Assembly: GCA_023301465.1 (NCBI GenBank)
Contig: JALZUQ010000016.1
Coordinates: forward strand, 1 to 33,842
Length of the DNA stretch: 33,842 bases
Direction: 5' to 3'
Source: Oligoflexales bacterium
GTDB taxonomy: Bacteria; Bdellovibrionota_B; Oligoflexia; Oligoflexales; JALZUQ01
The notes under the pieces were generated by a model. The model searched no databases. It was not told the origin of the DNA and saw nothing but the letters and a program-made list of their open reading frames with translations. Shown in pieces: positions 18,526-26,611 of this stretch. Numbering within the stretch: the first letter of the stretch is position 1; each line of letters begins with the position of its first letter. Both the position numbers and the translations under genes were made by a program.

Positions 18526-19521
18526 TTACCAAGTACCTTTCGTTGCAAACGCTGTTGTTGCTAAGAAAGAATGTGTGACTTGTGATTCTTTTTGGATGTC
18601 CGGTTGGCGAACATTTTTGAAATCATAAACAAGAGATAACCAAGAAGTTGCGTTAAACGCTACGTTTACACCAAGCTCATGGTCAGTTGCTTGAGAGATA
18701 GAAAGCTCGTTGCCTTCTTCTTCAGGGAACTGAGAGAAAGGAGATAAGAATGCTGCGTATGCAGTGTAAGAAATTGCTTTCTTTCCAACGATACCTTTTG
18801 CATATAAGCCGTATTTGATACCGACTTTTGATGTGTACTCTTTAGTGTCAATTGTTGCTATGTCATTTTCAAATTTTGAAATGATTTGTTGACCGTTGAA
18901 TGCATTTTGCTTTGCACCGATACCAACACGTCCTTCTAAGTTGAACTCAGGAACTGCTCTTTTGTTGAAAAGAACTAAGATCGCACCAACTGTTTCTTCG
19001 AAACGGTGGATTGAGAGTCCTTTAGAAAGGTCATACTCAGTACCATTAATAGCGTCACCACCATCAACTACATAGCTGATTGCAGAACCACGGTAGTCAG
19101 TTGCGTCTAAGATGTTAGATGTCCAACTAGCGTCCGCATAAGGGAAGATCCAGTTGATACCGTCTAACTTGTAACGGAATTCACTTGTTAACTTGATGAA
19201 GTCATCACCTTTTACTAACTCAGGAAGAGCTGGTGTACGGCTGAAGCCAAGACCAAGAGCAAGAATGTTACGCCACTCATAGCTACGTTGTGCGTAGTTA
19301 ATTGTTGCAAGTGCGTTTGAAGTAACAGTTACTGTGTTACCATTTTGTGCACCAGACAGAACATAATCATTACGAGTTACGTTACCGCCAAGGGTCACAC
19401 CAGCATCGTACATCCAACCTTGGTAAGCATTGCTGTTTACTTGGACGTTGTTAGGGTTAGTGTTTTGGCCCATTGCTGATACTGATGCCAAAAGTGGTAA
19501 AATTAAAAAAAGCCTTCTCAT
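18526..19521 (-). CDS. Outer-membrane beta-barrel protein, DUF3078-like
   Basis: 331 residues from ATG 19521, with GGAG 8 bases upstream. A Sec signal peptide (about 1-18, ending SAMG or nearby) is followed by alternating amphipathic beta strands throughout and a C-terminal aromatic residue (GTW), as in BAM-inserted barrels. The pattern of an early GWMYDAGVTLGGNVTRNDYVL, then YEWRNILALGLGFSR and GDDFIKLTSEFRYKL resembles the DUF3078 family, whose function is not known to me. A beta-barrel in the outer membrane is the solid part; the family name is tentative. It has its own promoter and shares a terminator with coaD. Confidence 0.8.
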   Translation of the reverse strand: MRRLFLILPLLASVSAMGQNTNPNNVQVNSNAYQGWMYDAGVTLGGNVTRNDYVLSGAQNGNTVTVTSNALATINYAQRSYEWRNILALGLGFSRTPALPELVKGDDFIKLTSEFRYKLDGINWIFPYADASWTSNILDATDYRGSAISYVVDGGDAINGTEYDLSKGLSIHRFEETVGAILVLFNKRAVPEFNLEGRVGIGAKQNAFNGQQIISKFENDIATIDTKEYTSKVGIKYGLYAKGIVGKKAISYTAYAAFLSPFSQFPEEEGNELSISQATDHELGVNVAFNATSWLSLVYDFKNVRQPDIQKESQVTHSFLATTAFATKGTW

Positions 19522-19553
19522 ACTACATACTCCACAAATTAAGATAATGCGTA

Positions 19554-19582
19554 AGTTTAGCGTAAAGGCTTCTTTAGATCAA
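19554..19582 (-). promoter_or_regulatory. Candidate promoter of the outer-membrane protein gene
   Basis: Minus strand: TTGATC (19577-19582), 17-base spacer, TAAACT (19554-19559), 32 bases before the ATG. Each box matches the consensus at four of six positions. Confidence 0.45.
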
Positions 19583-19605
19583 ATCTTATAGATTATTTTT
19601 AGTTA

Positions 19606-20121
19606 TTATTTGTTACATTTATAGTCATCACTAGAAATTGTTTTGATGGTTGCTTCAATTTCAGACTTAATTGTTGCGTTCCATAAACCTGAATTTTCAT
19701 AAACCACTTCATGACATTTGTTTAAAATCACAACAGCAGGAATGTATTCTTGATCAATTTGGTCCCATAATTCCTTGTTTTCGTCCCATACAAGCTTATG
19801 TTCAGAAGGGTGTCTTGCGATCCATTTGTAAACTTGTGATTGTGTCTTATCTATTGCTACATCAAGAAACAGCACATTTTTATCGCTTTTATACTTTTTT
19901 GCAAGATTTTCAACATTGTTTGCATTTCGGTGACAATAGCCACAAAAGTTAGCCATGAACTCTAAAACAATCGCTCTCTGCTCTAGTTTGCTTGAAATAA
20001 TCACTTCGTTTTGAATGCCGTTCATTACGCTTAAGTCGAAAGTAATTTTGTCTTCGTCTGCGAATGCAGAACTGAATACAAAAAGAAGTGAAATGATAAA
20101 TAGTTTAAATGCCGATCTCAT
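19606..20121 (-). CDS. Periplasmic thioredoxin-like (TlpA/ResA/DsbE-type) protein
   Basis: 171 residues. A signal peptide (about 1-21, cut after SAFA) exports it to the periplasm. The thioredoxin fold carries the redox site CGYC (Cys60, Cys63) after VLEFMANF, and the cis-proline loop YIPAVVI (Pro128). Such proteins reduce or exchange disulfides, for example in cytochrome c maturation or outer-membrane protein assembly. No cytochrome genes are nearby, so the substrate is unknown. Two extra cysteines (136 and 169) could form a second disulfide. GGGGGA lies just upstream of the ATG. Because the downstream gene on the same strand has its own promoter, the two are probably separate transcripts. 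Confidence 0.88.
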   Translation of the reverse strand: MRSAFKLFIISLLFVFSSAFADEDKITFDLSVMNGIQNEVIISSKLEQRAIVLEFMANFCGYCHRNANNVENLAKKYKSDKNVLFLDVAIDKTQSQVYKWIARHPSEHKLVWDENKELWDQIDQEYIPAVVILNKCHEVVYENSGLWNATIKSEIEATIKTISSDDYKCNK

Positions 20122-20156
20122 ATGTCCCCCAAAGTTTTTAAATTGTCTTACTGTAT

Positions 20157-20185
20157 ATTATAGAGAATCGCTATTTGCTATTCAA
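20157..20185 (-). promoter_or_regulatory. Sigma-70-type promoter of the thioredoxin-like gene
   Basis: Minus strand: TTGAAT (20180-20185), exactly 17 bases, then a perfect TATAAT (20157-20162). The expected start of transcription is about 30 bases before the ATG at 20121. Confidence 0.75.
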
Positions 20186-20235
20186 ATCATGTGGTAGGCA
20201 AATATTTTAAGGAGTTTTGTGGCATAAATTGTTAG

Positions 20236-20277
20236 TTTGGCTGGGTAGGCCAAAGTTGCATAGGTGCATTATATGCA
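20236..20277 (+). promoter_or_regulatory. Two dyad symmetries upstream of the birA-coaX gene
   Basis: TTTGGC (20236-20241) / GCCAAA (20249-20254) with 7 bases between, then TGCAT (20265-20269) / ATGCA (20273-20277) with 3 between. TTGCAT (20256-20261) followed 16 bases later by TAATAA could be a weak promoter overlapping the second dyad. Operator function is a guess; the sequences do not resemble the known biotin operator. Confidence 0.35.
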
Positions 20278-20322
20278 TAATAATCTGTTTAGTACTAATG
20301 ATCATAGTGAGATCTAGCTTTC

Positions 20323-21735
20323 ATGAAACTCTTACATTATCCGGTTTTAGACTCTACAAATAACAAAGCGAAAGAACTCGTCTTGCAGGGTGAGTCTGAT
20401 AATTTTGTCATTATTGCAGATGAACAAACAGGAGGTCGTGGACAACAAGGTAAAACTTGGGAGTCTCCGCGTGGTGGGTTGTACCTTACTTTGGTCGTCA
20501 AGTGGGAAAAGAACTTTAAAATTAACCTTACAGCAGTACCCCTTACTTTCGGTGAGTTGATTTCAAATTGGTGCAAAGAAACTTTTGGGTTTTGCCCTCA
20601 AGTAAAATGGCCTAATGATCTTTATTTCTCTGGACGTAAACTTAGTGGTATTTTGTGTGAGAAATTTCAAAGCCATATATTGGTAGGTATTGGTCTTAAT
20701 TTAAATCAAAAACCATTAGCAAACTCTATAAGTGTTTCTATTGTGAATGGTCAATCAATAGAAGTTGATGCAGCACAAAAATCACTATTTAAATATTTAG
20801 ATGAACATTCACATAGTTTGTTCAAAGGTTCATTTGATCCAAAATGGTTTTTGTATCAAAAAGCATGGTTGTCAGATTCAAGTTCTGTCTATGTTGCAGA
20901 AAAAATTCACGAAGATGGGGCATTAGAATTATCATCCTTAGATTCAAAGTCTTTAAAGCTTTTCTCAGCGGATCACTCTTTTAGTGTTTTCACTCAAGCT
21001 GAAAAACAAAGATTCTATGTGATGTTAGACGTTGGAAATTCTCGCATAAAAGCAAGTTTGTTCTCAACGAAAAGCGATGATATACAAGAATACAGTGTTG
21101 GAAAACATACTGAAATCTCAAAAAAAATAATAGATTGGCATTCTCGTTATGGCTTTCAGTTAGTTGTTTCTGTTTCTGTAAATGAGGAGTCGGTTCATTT
21201 ATTACAGCAAGAACTACCAAACTCTTTTTGTTGGCTAAAGCTTTCAAAGTTTCTGCCTTACCTAAAAACAAACTATCAGGTTTCTCATATTGGGTTAGAT
21301 AGATTGGCTGCGATGGAAGCTGCAGGTTTTCTTGTAGGCCGGCACAAACCAATGGTTGTTGTCAGTGCTGGTACGGCTATGACGGTTGATTTGGTCTCCC
21401 ATGGTTTTCAACATATTGGTGGTTATATTTGTGCTGGGCTTAGCTTAAAATTAAGTTCATTGTCTGATTGTTCTTTATTACCTGCGGTAGAACTTCCAGA
21501 ACAATTATCCAATACTCCTCCCACCAAAACAGCAGATGCATTAGCTTATGGTGCAGTGCATGAGTCGGTTGCGTTTATTCAAAACATGTTGGTCTCTCTT
21601 GGAGAAGATGTAGAACTTGTTTTAACCGGTGGGGATGGTTTGGTCTTAAAACCTTATTTTCCAAAGGCTATTTATGAAGAGAAACTCATTGCAATGGGCG
21701 GTAACTTTATGTTTCGTGGCGGTTACCTGCGTTGA
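20323..21735 (+). CDS. Fused biotin-protein ligase / type III pantothenate kinase
   Basis: 470 residues in one frame. The N-terminal half is BirA without the DNA-binding domain: DSTN near 10-13, the biotinyl-AMP loop GGRGQQG (37-43), KWPNDL (95-100), GRKLSGIL (104-111) and GIGLNLN. It biotinylates acetyl-CoA carboxylase. The C-terminal half (about 232-470) is CoaX: DVGNSRIK (236-243), GLDR (324-327), AGTAMTVD and TGGDG. It phosphorylates pantothenate, the first step to CoA. Similar BirA-CoaX fusions are known, for example in Neisseria. Two CoaX positions deviate: Ser348 where DxGTA is usual, and Ala371 in GGYICAG where Pro is usual. The linker region may be the BirA C-terminal beta domain. 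Lack of the helix-turn-helix means no direct repressor role. Confidence 0.92.
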   Translation: MKLLHYPVLDSTNNKAKELVLQGESDNFVIIADEQTGGRGQQGKTWESPRGGLYLTLVVKWEKNFKINLTAVPLTFGELISNWCKETFGFCPQVKWPNDLYFSGRKLSGILCEKFQSHILVGIGLNLNQKPLANSISVSIVNGQSIEVDAAQKSLFKYLDEHSHSLFKGSFDPKWFLYQKAWLSDSSSVYVAEKIHEDGALELSSLDSKSLKLFSADHSFSVFTQAEKQRFYVMLDVGNSRIKASLFSTKSDDIQEYSVGKHTEISKKIIDWHSRYGFQLVVSVSVNEESVHLLQQELPNSFCWLKLSKFLPYLKTNYQVSHIGLDRLAAMEAAGFLVGRHKPMVVVSAGTAMTVDLVSHGFQHIGGYICAGLSLKLSSLSDCSLLPAVELPEQLSNTPPTKTADALAYGAVHESVAFIQNMLVSLGEDVELVLTGGDGLVLKPYFPKAIYEEKLIAMGGNFMFRGGYLR

Positions 21736-21822
21736 TGGCTTACAATATTTATGAAAAACAGCTGAGCGTAATTTAGTCAAATTTAAGAAAAATACTCTTT
21801 TCCAAAAACACCATACATTTTT

Positions 21823-22668
21823 ATGATAGTTGAAGTTGTTGCCTGCCAAGGGCCTCAGAAAACAGCCTTAAAAATAAGCATAAAAAAAGCTAGTCAAGCG
21901 GCATCACAATCAGTAAGAATTGTTACAGAGATCCATGGACAGGAACATACTTTGCTTTCATCTTTACCCATCATTAACGGAACCACAACAGGCATCAAAA
22001 GCTACCTGCGTGGCATCAAGTGGTTGGGTACACATCCGGTATACGCATTTATTTTATATTTACCTTTGATGCTTGCAAGTTTATTTCTTTACTATGGTTG
22101 GGGTTTTCTTGAAGCCATCGATAGCTCCATTCAATCGTGGGCACTTTTTAATAAACCTTCTGTTTACTGGGTATGGCTTTGGTACATTTGCAAGTGGCTG
22201 CTTTATGCTTTGGTGCGAGGGCTTGCATTTATTTCTTCTATACTCGTTGCTAATATTTTATGGGCACCGGTTTATGAGTATGTTTCTTCTGTGATCGAAA
22301 AAGAGATCACTGGCAAAGAAGCTCCATCATTTACTTGGAAGAAACAACTTTTACTTATTTTAGAAGAAGCAAAAAAAGTTGTTTTTATTCTGGTGGTATC
22401 TGTTGTGGTTGCGTTGATACCTATGGTAAATATTCTCGCTTTTTTAGTAACAGCCTTTTTAGTGGGGTGGGACTTCTTTGATTATGTCCCTGCCAGACAC
22501 GGCTTGTCATTTGCTGAACGACGTAAACTTGCAGTATCTAATTTTTTACCCATCATGGGGCTTGGCATTTGGCTTGTCATCCCTTTTATCCAGTTTTTTA
22601 TTTATCCACTTGGTATTGCTGGTGGAACAATTTTGAGTCTTGAGAAGATGGAATATAAACTTAATTAA
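21823..22668 (+). CDS. EI24/CysZ-like integral membrane protein
   Basis: 281 residues if it starts at ATG 21823, which has no ribosome site. An in-frame TTG at 21952 with AGGAA 6 bases upstream would give 238 residues and trims a poorly conserved head. The body has four or more membrane helices (around FILYLPLMLASLFLYYGW, WLLYALVRGLAFISSILVA, VFILVVSVVVALIPMVNIL, GLGIWLVIPFIQFFIYPLGI). Features such as NILWAPVYEYVSSVIEKEITG and GWDFFDYVPARHGLSF, with the final PLGIAGGTILSLEK, resemble the EI24 family, which includes the sulfate transporter CysZ. The substrate is unknown. It ends 16 bases before recA and is probably co-transcribed with it. Confidence 0.75.
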   Translation: MIVEVVACQGPQKTALKISIKKASQAASQSVRIVTEIHGQEHTLLSSLPIINGTTTGIKSYLRGIKWLGTHPVYAFILYLPLMLASLFLYYGWGFLEAIDSSIQSWALFNKPSVYWVWLWYICKWLLYALVRGLAFISSILVANILWAPVYEYVSSVIEKEITGKEAPSFTWKKQLLLILEEAKKVVFILVVSVVVALIPMVNILAFLVTAFLVGWDFFDYVPARHGLSFAERRKLAVSNFLPIMGLGIWLVIPFIQFFIYPLGIAGGTILSLEKMEYKLN

Positions 22669-22684
22669 CCTTTAGGGAGATCGT

Positions 22685-23803
22685 ATGAAACCAGAAAAAC
22701 AAACCAAAATCATTGACAACGCAGTTGCAGAAATCGAAAAGCAATTTGGCAAAGGTGCTATTATGCGTCTTGGCAAAGATGTCAAACCAGAACCAATAGA
22801 AGCGATTAGTACTGGCTCGACCTCTCTTGATATTGCACTTGGTGTCGGTGGTGTTCCTAAGGGGCGTGTTGTTGAGATTTACGGACCAGAGTCTAGTGGT
22901 AAAACAACATTAACGCTTCACTTAGTAGCAGAAGTACAGAAAGCTGGTGGAGTTGCAGCATTTGTCGATGCAGAGCATGCATTAGATACAAACTACGCCG
23001 AAGCAATCGGTGTTGACCTCGAAAACTTACTAGTTTCTCAACCGGACACAGGTGAGCAGGCATTAGAGATTGTGGATATGTTGACTCGCACAAATGCTGT
23101 CGACTTAATTGTGATCGACTCCGTTGCTGCGTTGACTCCACGTGCTGAAATCGAAGGTGACATGGGTGATCACCATGTGGGTTTGCAAGCTCGTTTGATG
23201 TCTCAAGCACTTCGTAAACTAACAGGAAATATCTCTCGATCTAATTGTACAGTTGTTTTTATTAACCAAATTCGTATGAAGATTGGTGTGATGTTTGGAT
23301 CGCCTGAAACAACTTCTGGTGGTAATGCTCTGAAGTTTTATTCAAGTGTCCGCTTAGATATCCGCCGAATTGCATCTTTCAAACGTGATGGCCAAGTGAT
23401 GGGTAACCGCGTACGTGTAAAAGTTGTCAAAAACAAAGTATCTGCACCTTTCCGTGAAGCAGAGTTTGATATCAAGTTTGGTGAAGGCTTTTCAAAGTCA
23501 GGTGACTTGCTTGACCTAGGTGTTGCGAAAGAGATCGTTAACAAAGCAGGCACATGGTTCTCTTATGGAGAAGATCGTCTTGGTCAAGGCCGTGAGTCTG
23601 CTAAAGAGTACTTACAAGAGCATCCAGCATTGTTTCATAAACTAGAATCAGAAGTTCGTTTAGCATATGGTTTAAAGCCTCTAGCAAAGGGTGTCAGTAA
23701 ACCGGGTGCAACTGCGGTTGATACTCAAAAGGTAAAAACAGCGGCAGCTCCTACAGCAAAACCAACAAAACCTAAAACAAAGGCAAAAAGTGCTCGTGCA
23801 TAA
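22685..23803 (+). CDS. recA: RecA recombinase
   Basis: 372 residues. RecA coats single-stranded DNA, drives strand exchange and triggers LexA cleavage in the SOS response. The Walker A GPESSGKT (67-74), the [10 protein letters not shown] Walker B region, the DNA-binding loops ([20 protein letters not shown] and [18 protein letters not shown]) and the [12 protein letters not shown] segment are all intact. GGGAG precedes the ATG by 6 bases. The C-terminal tail is rich in Lys, Ala, Thr and Pro, and basic, where E. coli RecA has an acidic regulatory tail. No SOS box is visible in the 16-base gap upstream. The last 14 bases overlap the next gene. Confidence 0.98.
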   Translation: MKPEKQTKIIDNAVAEIEKQFGKGAIMRLGKDVKPEPIEAISTGSTSLDIALGVGGVPKGRVVEIYGPESSGKTTLTLHLVAEVQKAGGVAAFVDAEHALDTNYAEAIGVDLENLLVSQPDTGEQALEIVDMLTRTNAVDLIVIDSVAALTPRAEIEGDMGDHHVGLQARLMSQALRKLTGNISRSNCTVVFINQIRMKIGVMFGSPETTSGGNALKFYSSVRLDIRRIASFKRDGQVMGNRVRVKVVKNKVSAPFREAEFDIKFGEGFSKSGDLLDLGVAKEIVNKAGTWFSYGEDRLGQGRESAKEYLQEHPALFHKLESEVRLAYGLKPLAKGVSKPGATAVDTQKVKTAAAPTAKPTKPKTKAKSARA

Positions 23804-24323
23804 ATCTCTTTTCATATTATTGTTGTTCGTTTTCTTGGGTTGTGGAGAAGATCCACAACCCACTTCACCAGAACTTGTTGTGGCAACCGAAAAAATTTCA
23901 TTTTCAAATGAAAGTGAAGTGTCTGGAAGCTCCAAGAATGTTTTGGCTGGTATCGTAAATAACTTATTTACAGTTCAGGTATTTGTAAGTGGTTTATCGA
24001 GTCCAACAATGTATGTAGCAAACCGAAACCTGCAAATCGTATTTAATACATCTACTCCAAATATCTCAGAGCCACTGTCAGGCCAACCCGGAGATTGCAA
24101 AGTTAGCATTCAGCTTTTTAAGGGCACAGAAGGCGAGTTTGATCTTTTAACAGGATCAGTGACGATGCAGTCTTTACCAACCAGCAACGGGCAAGTCTTT
24201 CTCATAGATCTTGATCTAGACTTTTTTGGTAGTTCTCTCAAAGGAACTGTAACGGCAAGCTTTGGAAGCATTGATCCTCTTTATCCTCTTACACCAGATG
24301 CTCAAGCGGTTCTTTGCAATTAA
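23790..24323 (+). CDS. Small lipoprotein of unknown function overlapping recA
   Basis: 177 residues from GTG 23790, with AAGG 6 bases upstream; GTG 23796 is an alternative. The start lies inside the 3' end of recA, in another frame, which suggests translational coupling. The signal peptide has a lipobox FLGC (Cys18) followed by Gly-Glu-Asp. The mature part is beta-rich, with short strands such as [30 protein letters not shown] and [25 protein letters not shown], consistent with a small beta-sandwich. Two further cysteines occur (near residues 108 and 176). I recognise no family and see no functional link with recombination. Confidence 0.75.
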   Translation: MLVHKSLFILLLFVFLGCGEDPQPTSPELVVATEKISFSNESEVSGSSKNVLAGIVNNLFTVQVFVSGLSSPTMYVANRNLQIVFNTSTPNISEPLSGQPGDCKVSIQLFKGTEGEFDLLTGSVTMQSLPTSNGQVFLIDLDLDFFGSSLKGTVTASFGSIDPLYPLTPDAQAVLCN

Positions 24324-24375
24324 AAATTTTAATATCACTTGTTGAGTCAGGTGTGATTGCATAACGCACAACATG

Positions 24376-24396
24376 CTGGCCGATCAGCCAGTTTTT
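24376..24396 (+). terminator. Weak intrinsic terminator after the recA-lipoprotein pair
   Basis: Stem CTGGC (24376-24380) / GCCAG (24387-24391), 6-base loop, then five T. The stem is short, so efficiency is uncertain. The rest of the 132-base gap holds no gene that I can see. Confidence 0.5.
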
Positions 24397-24455
24397 CTTT
24401 ACATACAAAAACTAGTTTGTTAAAACATCCATAGAACCAAAAAAATGGATAAAAT

Positions 24456-25205
24456 ATGCGTTATCACGTGCTTCTATGTGCTGTGTTTGTCATGAGTTGC
24501 GGGTCTGAAACCCAGCAGAGTCATGTCTCATCTTTACTCGATGGAAAAACTGAGAGAATGGTGGAGGGACAGTGGTGGGATGGTTCTGCATATAAAAATG
24601 AAGCCAAAATAAAAGATACGGATTTATACCAGTACTACAAAGTAGCCCTCAAAAAAAAACGCCCAACAAGAATTTTTAAAGAAATTTTTGCATCAGGAGC
24701 TGCAAAAAAAATTAAAATAAAAACCAAGCAATCTTGGAATACATTCTACTATAACCCCTTTACAAAAAAATCTACTCTTAGGATCACTGGCAATCTTCAG
24801 ACAATCAATTGGTTTGGGCTGTATAATGAATTATTCCATGCTTGGCATCGCTACGTATTTACAAAAAGTGATTTATACAAAAAAGATCGAGCTCACTTAT
24901 TTTCATCAGTGATGTTAAATCGCTATAAGCTGGTTCATCGTAATAAAAAACTTGCACAAGAAGAAGCAATGTCAGAAAATTTTGCCGGTTTAGAATCTTA
25001 TATAAGATCATTTTTTGTTTCATCAAAAAACAAGTATGCGTATTACAACCGAAGTCTTCTCGGATATAGAGTTGGTTTTACCGTGACGTCAGACTCTCAT
25101 CATAGTGATAATCCTGACTTCCATAAAACTTTGAAACCTGTTTATATTAGTCGTTATGCATACAAGGTGATATTTAAACTGATGACAGGAGTAAATCCTC
25201 TATAA
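24456..25205 (+). CDS. Lipoprotein of unknown function with NELFHAWH motif
   Basis: 249 residues. The signal peptide ends in lipobox VMSC (Cys15). The mature protein is rich in Lys, Tyr and aromatic residues. NELFHAWHRYVF (around residue 129) resembles the zinc-binding helix HExxH of zincin peptidases, but with Asn at the first His. A downstream EEAMSENFAGLESY helix could supply a Glu ligand. This may be a diverged or inactive metallopeptidase, or chance. The ribosome site is weak. The gene is convergent with the next one, with a 36-base gap and no clear terminator. I do not recognise a family. Confidence 0.65.
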   Translation: MRYHVLLCAVFVMSCGSETQQSHVSSLLDGKTERMVEGQWWDGSAYKNEAKIKDTDLYQYYKVALKKKRPTRIFKEIFASGAAKKIKIKTKQSWNTFYYNPFTKKSTLRITGNLQTINWFGLYNELFHAWHRYVFTKSDLYKKDRAHLFSSVMLNRYKLVHRNKKLAQEEAMSENFAGLESYIRSFFVSSKNKYAYYNRSLLGYRVGFTVTSDSHHSDNPDFHKTLKPVYISRYAYKVIFKLMTGVNPL

Positions 25206-25241
25206 AAAGTGGCGATCCGAAATATATAGCAGTTTACTAAC

Positions 25242-26258
25242 TTAGATACGGTTGTTCTGGAAACTTTTTCTGACAATAGATTTTTTCTTAAATCTACAGA
25301 TGTTTTTAGCAGGTACAACATAACCTGAAATTTCACCTTTTTCATTTAAGATATATTGGTTGTTTTTTGTTCTGCAAATTTTAGATTTGTGATTTTTTCC
25401 AATAGCAATCAATTTGCCTTTGCTCTTTTTTTCTTTTTTTAGTTTTTTACCGTAGTAAATATTTTTACGGTTGATGATGTAGGTTGCTGGTCTCTTCTTT
25501 TTGACAAGACATTTAACACTTCTGTCAATAGAGACCAATAAACTCAAACTTAATTTCTTAGAGATTTTTTTTGCAGTTAATCCAACTGGCTTCATATTAC
25601 AACTTCTTAAGTAATCAACAGAGATTGTCTTTGGGTATTTTCTAAAGCTTTTGATGGTGATCGTCTTAAGTTCATGCTTCGGAAGGCTGCTTTTTGAAAA
25701 CAATGCTTTTGGTTTATCACTAGAGACGATTGGAAGAGTTTGCTTAAACTTTCTTAGTTTGCATTTTTTTCGAGATTTATTTTGCCATTCAAGGATACCT
25801 ATTCTTAGCTGTCCTTTTTTTGACTCGCTGAAAGTTAACTTGTGAGCTTTTGAGCATGCTGTGTAAGTAATGCGAACAAGCCCATCTTTAGTCTTTCCTG
25901 CACTAAGGACTTTCGTTGGTTTCAATCTGAGGTTTTTGTAGATTTGAGTTTGTGTTGGAGTGAACTGACCTTTGAGCTCTACTGATTGAAGAGTTGTTGA
26001 AACTTGCTTTGGTAGAGATGCACAAAATTTACGATGTGCCCTGAAAACAGCACCTATTTGATAAGTGCCTTTTTTGTGACTAGATCTTTCGATAATATAA
26101 CCGATTTGCTCGGCTCCACAGTTCACTGAACTGGAAATGACTGTTTTTCCTTGAGATTTAGAAACGATTGCTGGTTGGATCCAAGATTTCGCAAGGCTTG
26201 AAGTACTATAAAGCATTGATATAATTAATATTAAATTTGTTTTTATTGAAAAATACAA
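25242..26258 (-). CDS. Secreted lysine-rich protein with four cysteine-pair modules
   Basis: 338 residues from a TTG at 26258, chosen because AGGAGG lies 8 bases upstream and because the first residues then form a clean signal peptide (MYFSIKTNLILIISMLYSTS, cut after SLA). The in-frame ATG at 26276 would lie at or before the transcription start. The mature protein is very basic (Lys-rich) and has eight cysteines in four pairs, each pair 25-31 residues apart: NCGAEQ to KFCASL, TACSKA to KKCKLR, RSCNMK to VKCLVK, KICRTK to NICRFK. Between the cysteines of each pair is a beta-hairpin-like stretch. This looks like a four-fold repeated, disulfide-stapled beta module. I know of no matching family. 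It may be periplasmic, outer-surface or secreted; function unknown. Confidence 0.75.
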   Translation of the reverse strand: MYFSIKTNLILIISMLYSTSSLAKSWIQPAIVSKSQGKTVISSSVNCGAEQIGYIIERSSHKKGTYQIGAVFRAHRKFCASLPKQVSTTLQSVELKGQFTPTQTQIYKNLRLKPTKVLSAGKTKDGLVRITYTACSKAHKLTFSESKKGQLRIGILEWQNKSRKKCKLRKFKQTLPIVSSDKPKALFSKSSLPKHELKTITIKSFRKYPKTISVDYLRSCNMKPVGLTAKKISKKLSLSLLVSIDRSVKCLVKKKRPATYIINRKNIYYGKKLKKEKKSKGKLIAIGKNHKSKICRTKNNQYILNEKGEISGYVVPAKNICRFKKKSIVRKSFQNNRI

Positions 26259-26279
26259 TATCTCGCCCTCCTGCATAGG

Positions 26280-26288
26280 ATTATAACA
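26280..26288 (-). promoter_or_regulatory. Extended -10 promoter with very short leader
   Basis: Minus strand TGTTATAAT: a perfect extended -10 (TGn plus TATAAT). The -35 region (TTTATA at 17 bases) is weak. Transcription would start near 26273, giving a leader of about 15 bases that is nearly all Shine-Dalgarno before the TTG start at 26258. Confidence 0.65.
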
Positions 26289-26349
26289 CATTTTAAAGAA
26301 TTTATAAAATATTTTATGAAAAAAAGAATAATTCAAACTAGATATAAGC

Positions 26350-26380
26350 TTGAATTAGAGCTTTTCGTCGTTGTAATGAT
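26350..26380 (+). promoter_or_regulatory. Candidate promoter for the rpmH cluster
   Basis: TTGAAT (26350-26355), then TAATGA (26374-26379) after 18 bases, or an extended-type TGTAATGAT. The -10 is imperfect. The leader to the rpmH ATG also carries a GAGTC / GACTC dyad (about 26399-26417). No DnaA-box cluster is seen. Confidence 0.35.
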
Positions 26381-26456
26381 CTGTTAGAACTAGTCTTTCG
26401 AGTCACCACCTGAGACTCCAACCAGAATCAAGACCGCATCAAATAGGACGGCACCC

Positions 26457-26606
26457 ATGAAAAGAACATATCAACCAAGTACACGTAAGAGAGCAAAGAC
26501 TCACGGTTTCAGATCTCGCATGAGTTCACCGGGCGGTCAAAGCGTACTAAAGTCTAGAAGACTTAAAGGTCGCAAGAAATTGACCCCGACTGCGTACGTT
26601 AAGTAA
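26457..26606 (+). CDS. rpmH: Ribosomal protein bL34
   Basis: 49 residues, starting [20 protein letters not shown] and ending with [16 protein letters not shown]. The first 44 residues align well with bL34 of other bacteria, a small, highly basic protein of the 50S subunit; the last five residues are a short extension. AGGA lies about 8 bases before the ATG. It is the first gene of the conserved rpmH-rnpA-yidD-yidC-jag-mnmE cluster, with 5 bases to rnpA. Confidence 0.96.
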   Translation: MKRTYQPSTRKRAKTHGFRSRMSSPGGQSVLKSRRLKGRKKLTPTAYVK

Positions 26607-26611
26607 AAACA

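Noticed and set aside
20990-21352. Minus-strand open frame within the CoaX half of the fusion gene
   Set aside because: It is antisense to clearly conserved kinase motifs and has no features of its own.
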